Part shown: positions 41,805 through 50,331 of the stretch, piece after piece
How positions within the stretch are numbered: the first letter of the stretch is position 1
How the letters are laid out: each line of letters begins with the position of its first letter
The notes under the pieces: model-generated
Database searches by the model: none
Seen by the model: the letters and a program-made list of their open reading frames with translations, nothing else
Told to the model about the DNA's origin: nothing
NCBI RefSeq assembly: GCF_018614135.1
Contig: NZ_JAGGOW010000117.1
Span: 1 to 64,000, forward strand
Direction of reading: 5' to 3'
DNA: 64,000 bases
Source: Streptomyces sp. ISL-66
GTDB lineage: Bacteria > Actinomycetota > Actinomycetes > Streptomycetales > Streptomycetaceae
Made by a program: the position numbers and the translations under genes

Positions 41805-42054
41805 AAGACCCATGAACTTCGGCGCCGACACCCTCGGCCTCCTCACCGCGGTTCGGGTCACGGTGGCCGGCCCTTCCGGCAACGCCGACGGCATCCAGGT
41901 GCTCTCCGGGATCGCGGGATTTGAGGGTGGCCTTCGCACCCCTCCCTTCATGCTGCGGCCGGGGTGAGCCACATCACCTCCTCGCTATGCATCCGTTCGG
42001 TCCTGCTGGAAGTCCCATGGAGGGATACATTCCGGATAAGAGGAGTAAAGAACA
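41805..42054. other. intergenic stretch
   Basis: 250 bp, no recognisable gene. AAGAGGAGTAAAG just before 42055 is a ribosome binding site. Confidence 0.4.
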
Positions 42055-42840
42055 GTGGGCAAGCAGAAGTCCGTGGTGATGGCGGTGCTGTGTGTGATGG
42101 TCGCTGTCGGCGTGACCGCCTGTGGCGGGGAAGTCAACAAGCCGGCCGCCAAGACGCCGCCGAGCGCCTCTCCCTCGCCGCAGCCCCCAGTGGACCCGTT
42201 CGCCGGTCTCTCCGCCGACCAGATCGCCGACAAGGCACTGGACACGACGAAGGCGGCCGATTCCTTGAGAGTCAAGGGCTCCGATGCTTCCGATGAGGAA
42301 CCGATGGCCTTCGATCTCGCCCTCGCCAAGCAGGGCGACTGCGACGGCAACATCACTTCCGAAGGCGCCACCGCGGCCCTGCGCAAGGTGAGCCAGACCA
42401 TGTATATGAAGGGCGACGAGAAGTTCTGGCAGCAGATGGGCAAAGGGGAGGCGACCTCCGCCGAGGAGGCCGCAGCAGTAGCTGAACTGCTCAAGGGCCG
42501 CTGGGTCAAGATCTCCGCCGAGGAGGCGAAGAAGGAGGGCTTGGCCGCCATCTGCGACGCGGACGCCCTCCTGGAACCGGCCGACAGCACGAAGACCGGT
42601 CTCACCAAGGGCGCCGACACCACGCTCGACGGCAAGAAGGCCGCCGTCCTGACCAAGAAGGACGGCGCCGAAACTCTTACCTTCTACGTGGCCAAGGAGG
42701 GCGAGCCCTACCTCCTCAAGTTCACCAGTCAGGGGGGCAAGGAGCCCAAGTCCGCGGAGTTCTCCGACTTCAATGCGCCGATCACCGTCGCGGCACCGCC
42801 CGCCGAGCAGATCATCGACCCCTCGAAGATGGGCGGCTGA
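42055..42840 (+). CDS. putative lipoprotein of the LolA/LppX-like type
   Basis: GTG at 42055 follows AGAGGAG. The N terminus is a lipoprotein signal with lipobox VTAC, so the protein is anchored outside the membrane. The remaining roughly 235 residues include a Pro/Ser linker (PPSASPSPQPPVDP) and an alpha/beta domain: SADQIADKALDTTKAADSLRVKG, then TMYMKGDEKFWQQM and YVAKEGEPYLLKFTSQGG. This layout resembles LolA/LppX-like lipoproteins that bind lipids inside a curved sheet. The Cys pair GDCDGN and AICDAD may form a disulfide. Function is not known. Confidence 0.75.
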   Translation: MGKQKSVVMAVLCVMVAVGVTACGGEVNKPAAKTPPSASPSPQPPVDPFAGLSADQIADKALDTTKAADSLRVKGSDASDEEPMAFDLALAKQGDCDGNITSEGATAALRKVSQTMYMKGDEKFWQQMGKGEATSAEEAAAVAELLKGRWVKISAEEAKKEGLAAICDADALLEPADSTKTGLTKGADTTLDGKKAAVLTKKDGAETLTFYVAKEGEPYLLKFTSQGGKEPKSAEFSDFNAPITVAAPPAEQIIDPSKMGG

Positions 42841-42845
42841 TTCCC

Positions 42846-42895
42846 ACCCCGCCCGCCTAGCGGTGGCTCGTTGAACCGGGGCGGGCGGGCGGGGT
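42846..42895 (+). terminator. terminator of the lipoprotein gene
   Basis: ACCCCGCCCGCC (42846-42857) and GGCGGGCGGGGT (42884-42895), exact complements with a 26-base loop, starting 6 bp after the stop. Confidence 0.65.
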
Positions 42896-43189
42896 TGTCG
42901 GGGTTCGGTTGAGCCCCCTTCCGGGGGCGGCCCGGGTACCTGGGCGGTGTCTGGCGTCGCCGTTGCGGGCGAAACGTCGGTTGGACGGTTGAACCAGGTG
43001 TCCCAGCAGAACGAGAACGCGCAGGTGACCCGGGGTCTGGTGGCGTCGGATACCGATGTCGGAGCGGACCTGTAAGTCAGTCCAGCCGAGTTCGTCATCG
43101 ATGCGGCTCCAGCCGCCGGGGTGATCCAGGTCAGGGCGTGTGCGGCGTCTACGGGCGTGTAGGCGTCTTTGCCGTAGGCCCAGCGTGCC

Positions 43190-43560
43190 GACTCCGGCTG
43201 AGGCGGGGCTCCGCCGCAAGTACCTGGTACCGCCGCCCGAGGTCGGGTCGCTGGCCGAGCTGAACGAGCGCCTCGCGGCGATCGACCTCGCCGAGGGTGC
43301 CCGGCACGTCCTCGGACGGCCACCTCGATCGGCTTCGGCTTCGACTTCGACTTCGACTTCGAGCAGGCACGCCTGTGCTGCGGCCGCTGGGCGGGGGAGG
43401 AGTACGACTGCGGGATCGACCTGATCCGGCGGTCCCCGCAACGGCCGCGTCGCCGTCCGGCAGTGGGGAACGCCGACAGCTGATCGAGGTTCTGCTGCTG
43501 CACCGTCAGTGGCCCGGGCACGCGGTGATCGCCGCAATGGCCACAGTTGTCAGGATCGGC
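43190..43560 (+). mobile_element. degenerate relic of an IS21-type istA transposase gene
   Basis: In shifting plus-strand frames one can read GLRRKYLVPPPEVGSLAELNERLAAID and later RQLIEVLLLHRQWPGHAVIAAM. These correspond to the middle and C-terminal parts of IstA (typical EVLLLHRxxPxxxVVAxM). The DDE core between them is lost. A hexanucleotide repeat of five units (CTTCGR, 43333-43362) sits at the junction. 42896-43189 shows nothing else that I can name. Confidence 0.55.
43333..43362. repeat. hexanucleotide tandem repeat, five units
   Basis: CTTCGG followed by four copies of CTTCGA. It lies inside the istA relic and is not in an intact gene. Confidence 0.8.
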
Positions 43561-43628
43561 TCTTCGTCCTTCCGCTGCTGTTCGGAAGCGGCGTGGACTG
43601 GAGGTGCAGTGGTGCGGGCGGTTTTGCG

Positions 43629-44577
43629 TCAGGCGTCTACGAGGGCCCTCGGGCCGATCCTGCGCTGTGCGAATTCCAGGTTCCGGGTCACGCGGTCGCG
43701 CTCCCCGAGGGGCAGGTTGGCGCCGTCGAGGAGGCGTCGGCCGCATTCCGCCGACTCTTCATACTCGCCGACCCAGTAAGCGGCCACGGCGAGTTCGTCG
43801 AGCGCGCGCCAGTCGTACCACTCGAACTCGACGAACAGGATGTCCGCCGGGTAGGGGGCCTGCGCCGCCTGCCGCGCGAAGAGGTAGGCGAGCGGCCATC
43901 GCCTGTCGTTACGGCACATGCGCGCCAGGTCACCGAGGGCTTCCGCCCGCCCGGGACGGCTCTCGTGCGCGCGGAGAAAACGGTCCATCACCTGCGCCGA
44001 CGGCCGACCCAGGTCTGCCGCGAGCCGGGCGGCGTAGAGCTGGGCACAGAAGACCTCCTCGGCGAATCCACCCATGGCCGCCCGGCGGTCGTAGGCGGCC
44101 AGCGCCCTCTTCGGCTCCCCGGCACCACGCCAGCTCTGGGCGAGGTAGAAGACGTATCGGGAGTTGTCGGGTTCCTTGACCAGCCCCTGCTGCAGCACCT
44201 TGGCGTCGCGCAGGTACCGGCCGTCAGTGCACGACGGGCCCGTCGTGTAGCGCGATCTGGTAGGCGTCGTGCGTCAGCTCCGGCATGCGGAAGCCCGCCC
44301 GCACCTCCATCAGGTCGTCGGCGTCGATGAACAGCACGTAGTCCGCTTCGGTGCGTGCCAGCTCGATCGCTTCGCTGCGGCTCGCGTCGAAACCCTTGAA
44401 TGTGCTCTGGTGAAGGGCGCCGGGCAGACTTCCCGGACGACATCCTGGGTGCCGTCCGTCGACCCCCGTGTCCAGGACGACCCAGCTGTCGATCAGAGGG
44501 CGTACGGATTCGAGGCAGCGCCGGATGACGGGCGCCTCATCCTTGACGATCATGTTCAGGCAAACCGTTTGGTTCAC
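43629..44577 (-). pseudogene. family 2 glycosyltransferase with helical repeat tail, internally deleted
   Basis: The start would be GTG 44577. QTVCLNMIVKDEAPVIRRCLESV and YVLFIDADDLMEV (the DxD region) are typical of a GT2 enzyme. The frame is disturbed near LDTG, where STDGTQDVVREV appears in another frame and then returns. It ends with a TGA right after LHDGPVVH. A second frame resumes at once with RYLRDAKVLQQGLVKEPDNSRYVFYLAQS and continues through tetratricopeptide-like helices to 43629. Homologues have about 55 residues between these parts, so there is an internal deletion as well as frameshifts. Confidence 0.7.
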
Positions 44578-44881
44578 AGCGCGTTCCACCCCGGGCCGCG
44601 AGGTGTGAGCGGGAGAGTAGGCGTCGTCACGGCACATTCATGCGCCCCCGGCGCGACCGTCCTGCCCCAGGCGCGGTCGGGAGGGCCAGCCTTTCCCCTG
44701 TTCGGTCCCGGTTTGCCACAGAACGCGACAAACTGATCCCTGTCGGGTCAACGGGAGTGGGCCAATATGTTGATCGGCCGGAGTGGAGCGGTTGCGCGTC
44801 CCCTTGCGGACGAATCATGCCGAGTGAGGCGCGTCGAGTTCCTCAAGATCACTCCGTTCGGTTCCAGGAGGAGCAATACCC
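44578..44881. other. 304-bp intergenic stretch
   Basis: No gene recognised. It should hold the promoters of the divergent glycosyltransferase remnant and the secreted-protein gene. CAGGAGGAG near the end is the ribosome binding site of the latter. Confidence 0.4.
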
Positions 44882-45595
44882 ATGAGTCGTCAGAGAACGA
44901 CAGTTTCCCGTTTCGGCCCGCTTAGCCGTCAGGGCGGCTGGCTCGCTGGGGGCGCGGCGGCATCGCTGGCCGTGGTGATCCTCGGCTTTGCGAGCCCCGC
45001 GCTGGCGGCCCCCGAGCCGCCCAGCGCGGCCGGAGTGGCGCCGTCCGCCGCCTCGGGTGGCGATAGGTGCCACGACGGGCGGGGCCATGACGACGACGAT
45101 GAGGACGACCCTGGCGTACGGGGCAGCGACGACCGTCACGACGGAGGGTGCAAGGGGACCAGCGGCTGCGGTAACACGATCGACTCCATCCTCTCCAACA
45201 ACACCGAGGAATTCAGCGTCTTCCTCATCAACGGAGTCGCCTACGCGGGCCACCGCGACGACCCCCAGACGGGGAACTACAAGCGCGAGGACCTCACGAC
45301 GGCCGCGCAGAACCCCGGCTACCCCGCCCCGGCCACTGTCTGCGACGCCACCATCTCGTCGCTCGGCCAGGTGACGAACTTCAAGGTCCTGACCACGACC
45401 GGGGCCACGTACGAGCTCCAGTGCTCCTCCAACGGAACGACCCTCGACTGCGGCAGCCCCGCTGTCCCGAGGTCCTGGCAACTCGTCACCATCCAACCGG
45501 TGGCCAGCGGGCCGCTCAGGTCAGGCAGCGCTGCGCCCCAGCGGTCAGGCCCTGCGAACCCGGCGGAGCTCGCGAAGAGTTCCGAGCGGTCCTGA
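44882..45595 (+). CDS. secreted protein of unknown function with acidic Asp/His segment
   Basis: The 237-residue protein starts at ATG 44882 after AGGAGGAG. A signal peptide (two Arg-containing stretches, hydrophobic core, then ALAAPEP) is followed by a strongly acidic segment rich in Asp and His (HDGRGHDDDDEDDPG ... DDRHDGG), which could bind metal ions. Then comes a compact domain with CGNTIDSILSNNTEEFSVFLINGVAYAGH and three further Cys residues. The tail is Ser/Pro-rich. I do not recognise the domain. A perfect hairpin follows the stop. Confidence 0.65.
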   Translation: MSRQRTTVSRFGPLSRQGGWLAGGAAASLAVVILGFASPALAAPEPPSAAGVAPSAASGGDRCHDGRGHDDDDEDDPGVRGSDDRHDGGCKGTSGCGNTIDSILSNNTEEFSVFLINGVAYAGHRDDPQTGNYKREDLTTAAQNPGYPAPATVCDATISSLGQVTNFKVLTTTGATYELQCSSNGTTLDCGSPAVPRSWQLVTIQPVASGPLRSGSAAPQRSGPANPAELAKSSERS

Positions 45596-45618
45596 CTCCC
45601 AGGCGGCCGCGCTGACGC

Positions 45619-45650
45619 GTGCCGTGCCCGGGATCGTCCGGGCACGGCAC
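45619..45650 (+). terminator. strong terminator hairpin
   Basis: GTGCCGTGCCCGG (45619-45631), loop GATCGT, exact complement CCGGGCACGGCAC (45638-45650). Confidence 0.8.
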
Positions 45651-45746
45651 ACCTGCGAGCTCCATCCGCGCATCGGCCGAAGCGTCGTGCCTGTTTGTGA
45701 GGCTGCCAGGCAGCGAGCCGGGCTGGCGCGTGGTGGCGCAGCGTGG

Positions 45747-46110
45747 TCAGGATCCTTCGGTTGGCCCGGCCCGGTCCCATCCAGGTGCCCGCACGTCGAT
45801 CGTGAGGCCTCCCGACGAGACCCCCTCGCCGCAGGTCCGGCACGTCGATGTCAGATCGAGGCCGTGCTCGGCGTCATGCTCGGAGCCGGGTCCGCCGCGA
45901 TGCCTGAAGACCACCGGCGGAGTGTCCACCGCCCAGCGGTCGCCCCAGGCCAACAGCGCGTGCATCACCGGTGCGAGATCGCGGCCGGCCTCCGTGAGGT
46001 GGTATTCGAAGCGCAATGGCCGCTCGTTGTAGGCGCGGCGCTCGACCACGCCCGCTTCTTCCAGTGCGCGCAGTCTGGCGGCGAGGCGGTCGCGGGGGGC
46101 GCCGGTGTTA
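45747..46110 (-). pseudogene. HxlR-family regulator, N-terminal half deleted
   Basis: From about 46110 the minus strand reads GAPRDRLAARLRALEEAGVVERR, then AYNERPLRFEYHLTEAGRDLAPVMHALLAWGDRW. This is the recognition helix, wing and C-terminal helix of an HxlR winged-helix regulator, followed by a Cys-containing tail (STCRTCGEG). The first helices and the start codon are missing. The sequence switches near 46110 directly into the body of a divergent MFS gene that also lacks its start. Confidence 0.7.
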
Positions 46111-46111
46111 C

Positions 46112-47176
46112 CTTGACCCGTTCATCGTCAACGTTGCCCTCCCGGAGATCGGCCGCTCGTTCGGCACCAGCGGCCTCGGCTCCCTCTCCTGGGTCCTCAA
46201 CGGCTACGCGATCGTCTTCGCGGCGCTCCTCGTGGTCGCCGGCCGCGTCGCCGACCGATCCGGCCACAAGCCGGTCTTCCTGACCGGATTGGCGGTGTTC
46301 ACCCTCGCCTCGGTTGGCTGCGCACTCGCTCCCAACGTCGGGACGCTGGTCGCGGCACGGCTCGTGCAGGCCGCCGGAGCTGCGCTGCTGATGCCGACGT
46401 CGCTCGCGCTGCTGCTCGACACGACAGCGCCCGAGAAGCGCGCCGGGGCGGTGCGGGCCTGGGCGTCGATCGGCGGGATCACCGCCGGACTGCGCTCGGC
46501 CTGCCACCCCGTGCCGATCGTCGAGCTGCCGCTGCTCCGGGTTCCGGCGTTCGCATCCGCCGCGGCCGCTCTGACGCTGTTCACCGTCGCGTTCGCCGGA
46601 ATGCTGCTCGGCGCGGTGCTGTGGTGTCAGGGCGTGTGGGGCTACTCGGCTCTGCGCACCGGCTTCGCCATCGCGCCGGGACCCTTGCTGGTGCCGCCGG
46701 TCGCGTTGCGGATCGGGCCCGCCGTCGCCAGATTCGGTGCGGGCCGCATCGCGCTGGCGGGAACTGTCCTGTTCGCGGCCGGCATCCTGTGGTGGGCCGC
46801 GGCCCTCGACACCGGCTCGGCCTACGCGGCCTCGCTCCTGCCCGGCATGATGCTGACCGGCCTCGGCGTAGGCATGACGCTCCCGGTCCTGACCGGGGCG
46901 TCGGCGGCCGCCCTGCCGCCGGCCCGCTTCGCCACCGGCTCGGCCATCACCTCGATGGGCCGTCAGATCGGCGCGGTCCTCGGCGTCGCGCTCCTGGTCG
47001 GCATCCTCGGCACCCCGGCCCCCGGACACGCTGTCGCCGCGTTCCAGCACGGCTGGTACGCGGTCGCTGTAGCGTCCCTGCTCGCCGCGTGCGCGACGGT
47101 CCCGCTCGTCCGCAAGCCGCGACCGGCCGTCGCCAAGGCCGACGTCGCAGAGGCCGCGGTGCGACACCGCGGATGA
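46112..47176 (+). pseudogene. DHA2-type MFS drug transporter, 5'-truncated and internally deleted
   Basis: The frame enters the family at LDPFIVNVALPEIGRSFG (span 1), with LVVAGRVADRSGHKPVFLTG (loop 2-3) and LVQAAGAALLMPTSLALLL following. After SIGGITAGL it jumps to HPVPIVELPLLRVPAFASA. The piece normally covering spans 5-7 (GPxxGGxLxxxxWRWxFLxNxP) is missing, roughly 90-100 residues. The rest, including GSAITSMGRQIGAVLGVALLVG, runs to 47176. No start codon or ribosome binding site remains. With the HxlR remnant this was probably a regulator-pump pair. Confidence 0.7.
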
Positions 47177-47219
47177 AAGCTGTCCCGTAACTGCTGGTCA
47201 GGGGGGAGATGATCTCGCG

Positions 47220-47420
47220 GTGGCTGGTGTGATCACGGCGTCGGAGCCGTCTTGGATATCCCCGCTCATCGGGCCGAGCCCGCCCTGTATCGGGAAGCTG
47301 GTGACCGTTCTGCGGCGCGAGGGTCCTCCGCGACTGCCGCCTCAAAGGCGACCGCGTCCAGCACGCCATGCCCGGCGTCGCCCGCCTGCACAGCCTCGCC
47401 CTCGCCGGATGGGCAAGCCG
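47220..47420 (+). mobile_element. IS5-family transposase relic with its middle deleted
   Basis: GVITASEPSWISPLIG ... IGKLVTVLRREG (47222-47320) is the N terminus of a Streptomyces IS5-type transposase. VLRDCRLKGDRVQHAMPGVARLHSLALAG in pieces at about 47323-47412 is its C terminus in another frame. The roughly 200-residue DDE core between them is missing. Confidence 0.65.
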
Positions 47421-47467
47421 ACCACACAGCGACCAGCCCTGCCCGAGGCGGCTCCAAGGCAATTTAT

Positions 47468-48805
47468 TCAGGCGTAGCCGTCCTCGATAGCGACTCGTCG
47501 CACTGTACGCAGCGTCGACTGGAGACGATCCAGATCGGGCGAGCCCAGAGCGAGGCGGAGCGCCTGTGGTGTGTGTATCGAGGTGGTGAACGGCTCCGCC
47601 GTGGAGACCGAAATGTGCTGACGCGCAAGGGTGGCGGTCAGGCGATCGGCGCGTACGTCGTCGGGCAGCGGCAGCCATGTGAAGTAGGACGAGGGGTGGC
47701 TGACGATCGGTAGGCCCGCCAGCTCTTGTCTGGCGAGTGTCTGGCGGGCCTTGGCGTCGTCTCGCTTCTGCGCTTCCAAGTGGTCCACCGTGCCGTCTTC
47801 GAGCCAGCGGCAGGCTACCGCGGTGGTGATGGCCGGAGTGTTCCAGGTAGTCGCCCGGATCGCTCGTTCGAGCGACGGCACCCTGGACGGCGGGGCGACG
47901 ACGAAGCCGACCCGCAGACCGGTGGCGATGCTCTTGGAGAGTCCTGAGACGTAGACGGTGATGTCCGGCGCGGTCGCGGCCAGAGGCGGTGGAGGGTCCT
48001 CGACCAGGTATGCGTACGAGGCGTCTTCGATGATGAGCGGACCGTGCTCTCGAGCGATCTCGACCAGGCGGGTGCGGTCAGTTGCCGGCATGACCCAGCC
48101 CAGAGGGTTGTGCAAGGTGGGCATGGTGTAGATGGCGCGCACAGGACGGGTCGCGCACAGTTCCTCAAGGGCATCGAGATTCGGCCCGTTGGCGGTTGCG
48201 GGTACGGGCTCCAGGTCGAGATGAAAGGCGTGGGCGAGGACCTTGAAACCCGGATAGGTGAGTGCGTCGACAGCGATGACGTCGCCGGGGTCGAGCGCGG
48301 CCATGACGGTGATGGCCAGACCGTGCTGGGCACCGCTGGTGATGAGGATCTGATCCGGGTCCGTGGTGATTCCTCGACGCCCCAGGTGCCGTGCGATCGA
48401 GGCTCTGTCCTGGGGACGGCCTCGATGTGGTTGATAGCGCAGCAGCGAGTCGAGGTCACCGGAGGCGGCCACCTCTCGCAGGGCCTGCCGCAGGAGATCG
48501 GCTTGGCCGGGCAGCGACGGATAGTTGAAGCTGAGGTCGACCGCGTCCGCGGCGACGACCTGCTGGTCGATGCCGTGACCCGTGGGAACCGCGATGTCGC
48601 GCACGAACGTGCCGCGGCCCTGTTCCCGGCTTACCAGGCCCATCGCTTCCAGCTCGGCGTACACCCGAGTTGCGGTCACGACGGCGATGCCCTCACGGGC
48701 GGCCAGCCTGCGGTGTGTCGGCAACCGCGCCCCTGCGGCGAGCCGCCCCGTCCGGATGTCCAAGGCCAGCGCGTCGACCAACTTCTTGTACCGCGAGGCA
48801 GCCAT
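47468..48805 (-). CDS. MocR-type (GntR-aminotransferase) regulator
   Basis: The 445-residue protein has a GntR winged helix at residues of about 5-75 (ASRYKKLVDALALDIRTGRLAAGARLPTHR in pieces). A class I aminotransferase domain follows, with the PLP-Lys segment SGLSKSIATGLRVGF. YTMPTLHNPLGWVMP and IIEDASYAYL are also typical. ATG at 48805 lies right after a TACAAT -10-like box, so a leaderless transcript is likely. An upstream in-frame ATG at 48823 would sit inside the promoter. Members bind PLP or amino compounds and activate a divergent gene, here the DJ-1-like protein. Confidence 0.88.
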   Translation of the reverse strand: MAASRYKKLVDALALDIRTGRLAAGARLPTHRRLAAREGIAVVTATRVYAELEAMGLVSREQGRGTFVRDIAVPTGHGIDQQVVAADAVDLSFNYPSLPGQADLLRQALREVAASGDLDSLLRYQPHRGRPQDRASIARHLGRRGITTDPDQILITSGAQHGLAITVMAALDPGDVIAVDALTYPGFKVLAHAFHLDLEPVPATANGPNLDALEELCATRPVRAIYTMPTLHNPLGWVMPATDRTRLVEIAREHGPLIIEDASYAYLVEDPPPPLAATAPDITVYVSGLSKSIATGLRVGFVVAPPSRVPSLERAIRATTWNTPAITTAVACRWLEDGTVDHLEAQKRDDAKARQTLARQELAGLPIVSHPSSYFTWLPLPDDVRADRLTATLARQHISVSTAEPFTTSIHTPQALRLALGSPDLDRLQSTLRTVRRVAIEDGYA

Positions 48806-48812
48806 GCACCGG

Positions 48813-48829
48813 ATTGTATCCATGACAAT
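48813..48829. promoter_or_regulatory. inverted repeat operator and overlapping -10 of the MocR gene
   Basis: ATTGT (48813-48817) and ACAAT (48825-48829) are an inverted repeat with 7 bases between. On the minus strand the same sequence forms GATACAAT, about 8 bases before ATG 48805. On the plus strand TTGACT at 48833 could be a -35 box for the DJ-1 gene. The site is a candidate autoregulatory MocR operator. Confidence 0.5.
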
Positions 48830-48892
48830 TCTTTGACTGTCCTGTTCTCGGATCCTTACCGTCAAGACCCACTCTCCGGAAGGACAGCCGCC

Positions 48893-49516
48893 GTGCACAT
48901 CGCCATCCTCACCTTCGAGGGCTACAACGAACTCGACTCTCTCATCGCGCTCGGTGTGCTCAACCGCATCAAGACCGACGACTGGCGCGTCACCATCACC
49001 ACCCCCAGCGCCAAGGTGAAGTCGATGAACGGAGTCGTCATCGAGCAGATGTCCACTCTTGAGGAAGCGTGCGCAGCCGACGCCGTCATCGTGGGCAGTG
49101 GCATTGCCACCCGCGAGGTCGTCGAAGACCCGGCCATCATGAAGGTCCTGCGCGGCCTGGACCCCTCGCGCCAACTCATCGCGGCGCAGTGCTCCGGCGC
49201 GCTCGTGTTGGCCAAGCTCGGCCTGCTCAACGACATCCCGGCCTGCACCGACCTGACCACCAAGCCCTGGGTCGTCGCTGCAGGCGTTGAGGTGCTCAAC
49301 CAGCCCTTCTATGCCAAGGGCAACATCGCCACCGCCGGGGGCTGCCTGGCCTCGCACTACCTCGCCGCCTGGATCATCGCACGCCTTGAGGGCAACGACG
49401 CCGCCGAAAGCGCGCTGCACTACGTCGCCCCGGTCGGCGAGAAGGAGGAATACATTGAGCGCGCGTGGCGCAACATCACCCCCTACCTCCCCGCTCCCAC
49501 ACCGGCACTCGTCTGA
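48893..49516 (+). CDS. DJ-1/PfpI-family protein
   Basis: The 207-residue protein has the class I glutamine amidotransferase-like fold. GTG at 48893 follows GGAAGGAC. The nucleophile elbow AAQCSGALVLAKLGLL contains the family Cys, and the segment FEGYNELDSLIALGVLNRI holds the conserved Glu region near the N terminus. Family roles include chaperone/glyoxalase activity and isonitrile hydration. The exact reaction is unknown. Control by the divergent MocR regulator suggests induction by an amine, amino acid or PLP-related signal. Confidence 0.82.
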   Translation: MHIAILTFEGYNELDSLIALGVLNRIKTDDWRVTITTPSAKVKSMNGVVIEQMSTLEEACAADAVIVGSGIATREVVEDPAIMKVLRGLDPSRQLIAAQCSGALVLAKLGLLNDIPACTDLTTKPWVVAAGVEVLNQPFYAKGNIATAGGCLASHYLAAWIIARLEGNDAAESALHYVAPVGEKEEYIERAWRNITPYLPAPTPALV

Positions 49517-49606
49517 ACCAACCGGACACAAGGTGCCGTCCGCGTCACGGGCAGCGTGGACGGGCAGGCCGTTGCCGGACCCGGGCAACGGCCTGTCGCG
49601 CGGCGG

Positions 49607-50098
49607 TCACATGCCGTGCGTGGGCATCCCCTCCGTGCACGTGAGGTGAATGACCAGATCGGCGGGTTCCACGTGGGGGTCCTTGCTGCGCTCGGGGTGC
49701 TCGGGGTGCTCGGGGTGCTCGGGGTAATCGGGGTAATCGGGGTGGTCCGGGTTCCCGGGGTGGTCCGGGTGCTCGGGGTGTCCTGAGCGGAACTGGTGCT
49801 TGCGTACGGTGACGATCCAGCCGGTGGCGTTCGCGTTCGGGTGGCTCTCGATGACGTCGGTCGGTTCCGGTGCGAGGCGGGCGCCCTCGCTCGCGGAGAT
49901 GGCGAAGCCGCCGCTGTAGGCGCTCTGCGGCGCAGGGCAGAACAGCTCGTGGGGCTGGCCGTCGGCGCCGCCGGGGATGACCTGGCCGGTGATGTGGATT
50001 CCGTCCAGGGGTAGGGCGGTGGCCTGTGCGGCTGCGGGACCGAGCAGGGCCGCTACACCTGCAACAGCCGCAACGGCGATACGAGTTCTTGTGTCCAT
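49607..50098 (-). CDS. secreted protein with C-terminal His-Pro tripeptide repeats
   Basis: ATG at 50098 lies behind GGAGGAG and is preferred to a longer frame. The 163-residue product has a signal peptide (ending near AQATALPLDG). A roughly 85-residue domain follows with one Cys (ELFCPAPQ) and ISASEGARLAPEPTDVIESHPNANATGWIV. A tail of ten tripeptides of form His/Tyr/Asn-Pro-Glu/Asp/Gly follows (HPE HPD HPG NPD HPD YPD YPE HPE HPE HPE). A final domain segment DLVIHLTCTEGMPTHGM contains the second Cys. The spaced His residues could bind copper or zinc. It is divergent from the copper-radical oxidase gene. Confidence 0.7.
   Translation of the reverse strand: MDTRTRIAVAAVAGVAALLGPAAAQATALPLDGIHITGQVIPGGADGQPHELFCPAPQSAYSGGFAISASEGARLAPEPTDVIESHPNANATGWIVTVRKHQFRSGHPEHPDHPGNPDHPDYPDYPEHPEHPEHPERSKDPHVEPADLVIHLTCTEGMPTHGM
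49691..49780. repeat. 9-bp tandem repeat, ten units
   Basis: Ten imperfect copies of CTCGGGGTG (plus-strand sense). Each encodes one tripeptide of the His-Pro tail on the minus strand. Such arrays can expand and contract by slippage without breaking the frame. Confidence 0.85.
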
Positions 50099-50331
50099 GG
50101 CAGTAGTACTCCTCCACAGCGATGGGGTAGGGGTCGAGGCCATTGCAGCAGCGCGGCGGCCCACCCCGCAGCGGACACGCAGAGTGACACACCATCGACG
50201 GAGGATGAATCGTTTCGGTCGAGCGTCTGCGCGTTCGTCGCTACGACGTGTGCTCTACTGTGCGCGTCCAATTACTCTGCGTGGTCGTCCTGCGCTGTCC
50301 TGGGGACTGCCATGCCCTCTTGAGGAGCCTC

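Noticed and set aside
41974..43746. Long minus-strand frame with a Ser/Lys/Arg dipeptide run
   Set aside because: The run comes from a hexanucleotide repeat, and most of the frame is antisense to the lipoprotein gene and the istA relic. The part at 42900-43190 looks weakly protein-like but I could not name it.
49691..49780. Possible CRISPR-like array
   Set aside because: Units are 9 bp, contiguous and in frame with a coding region. There are no spacers.
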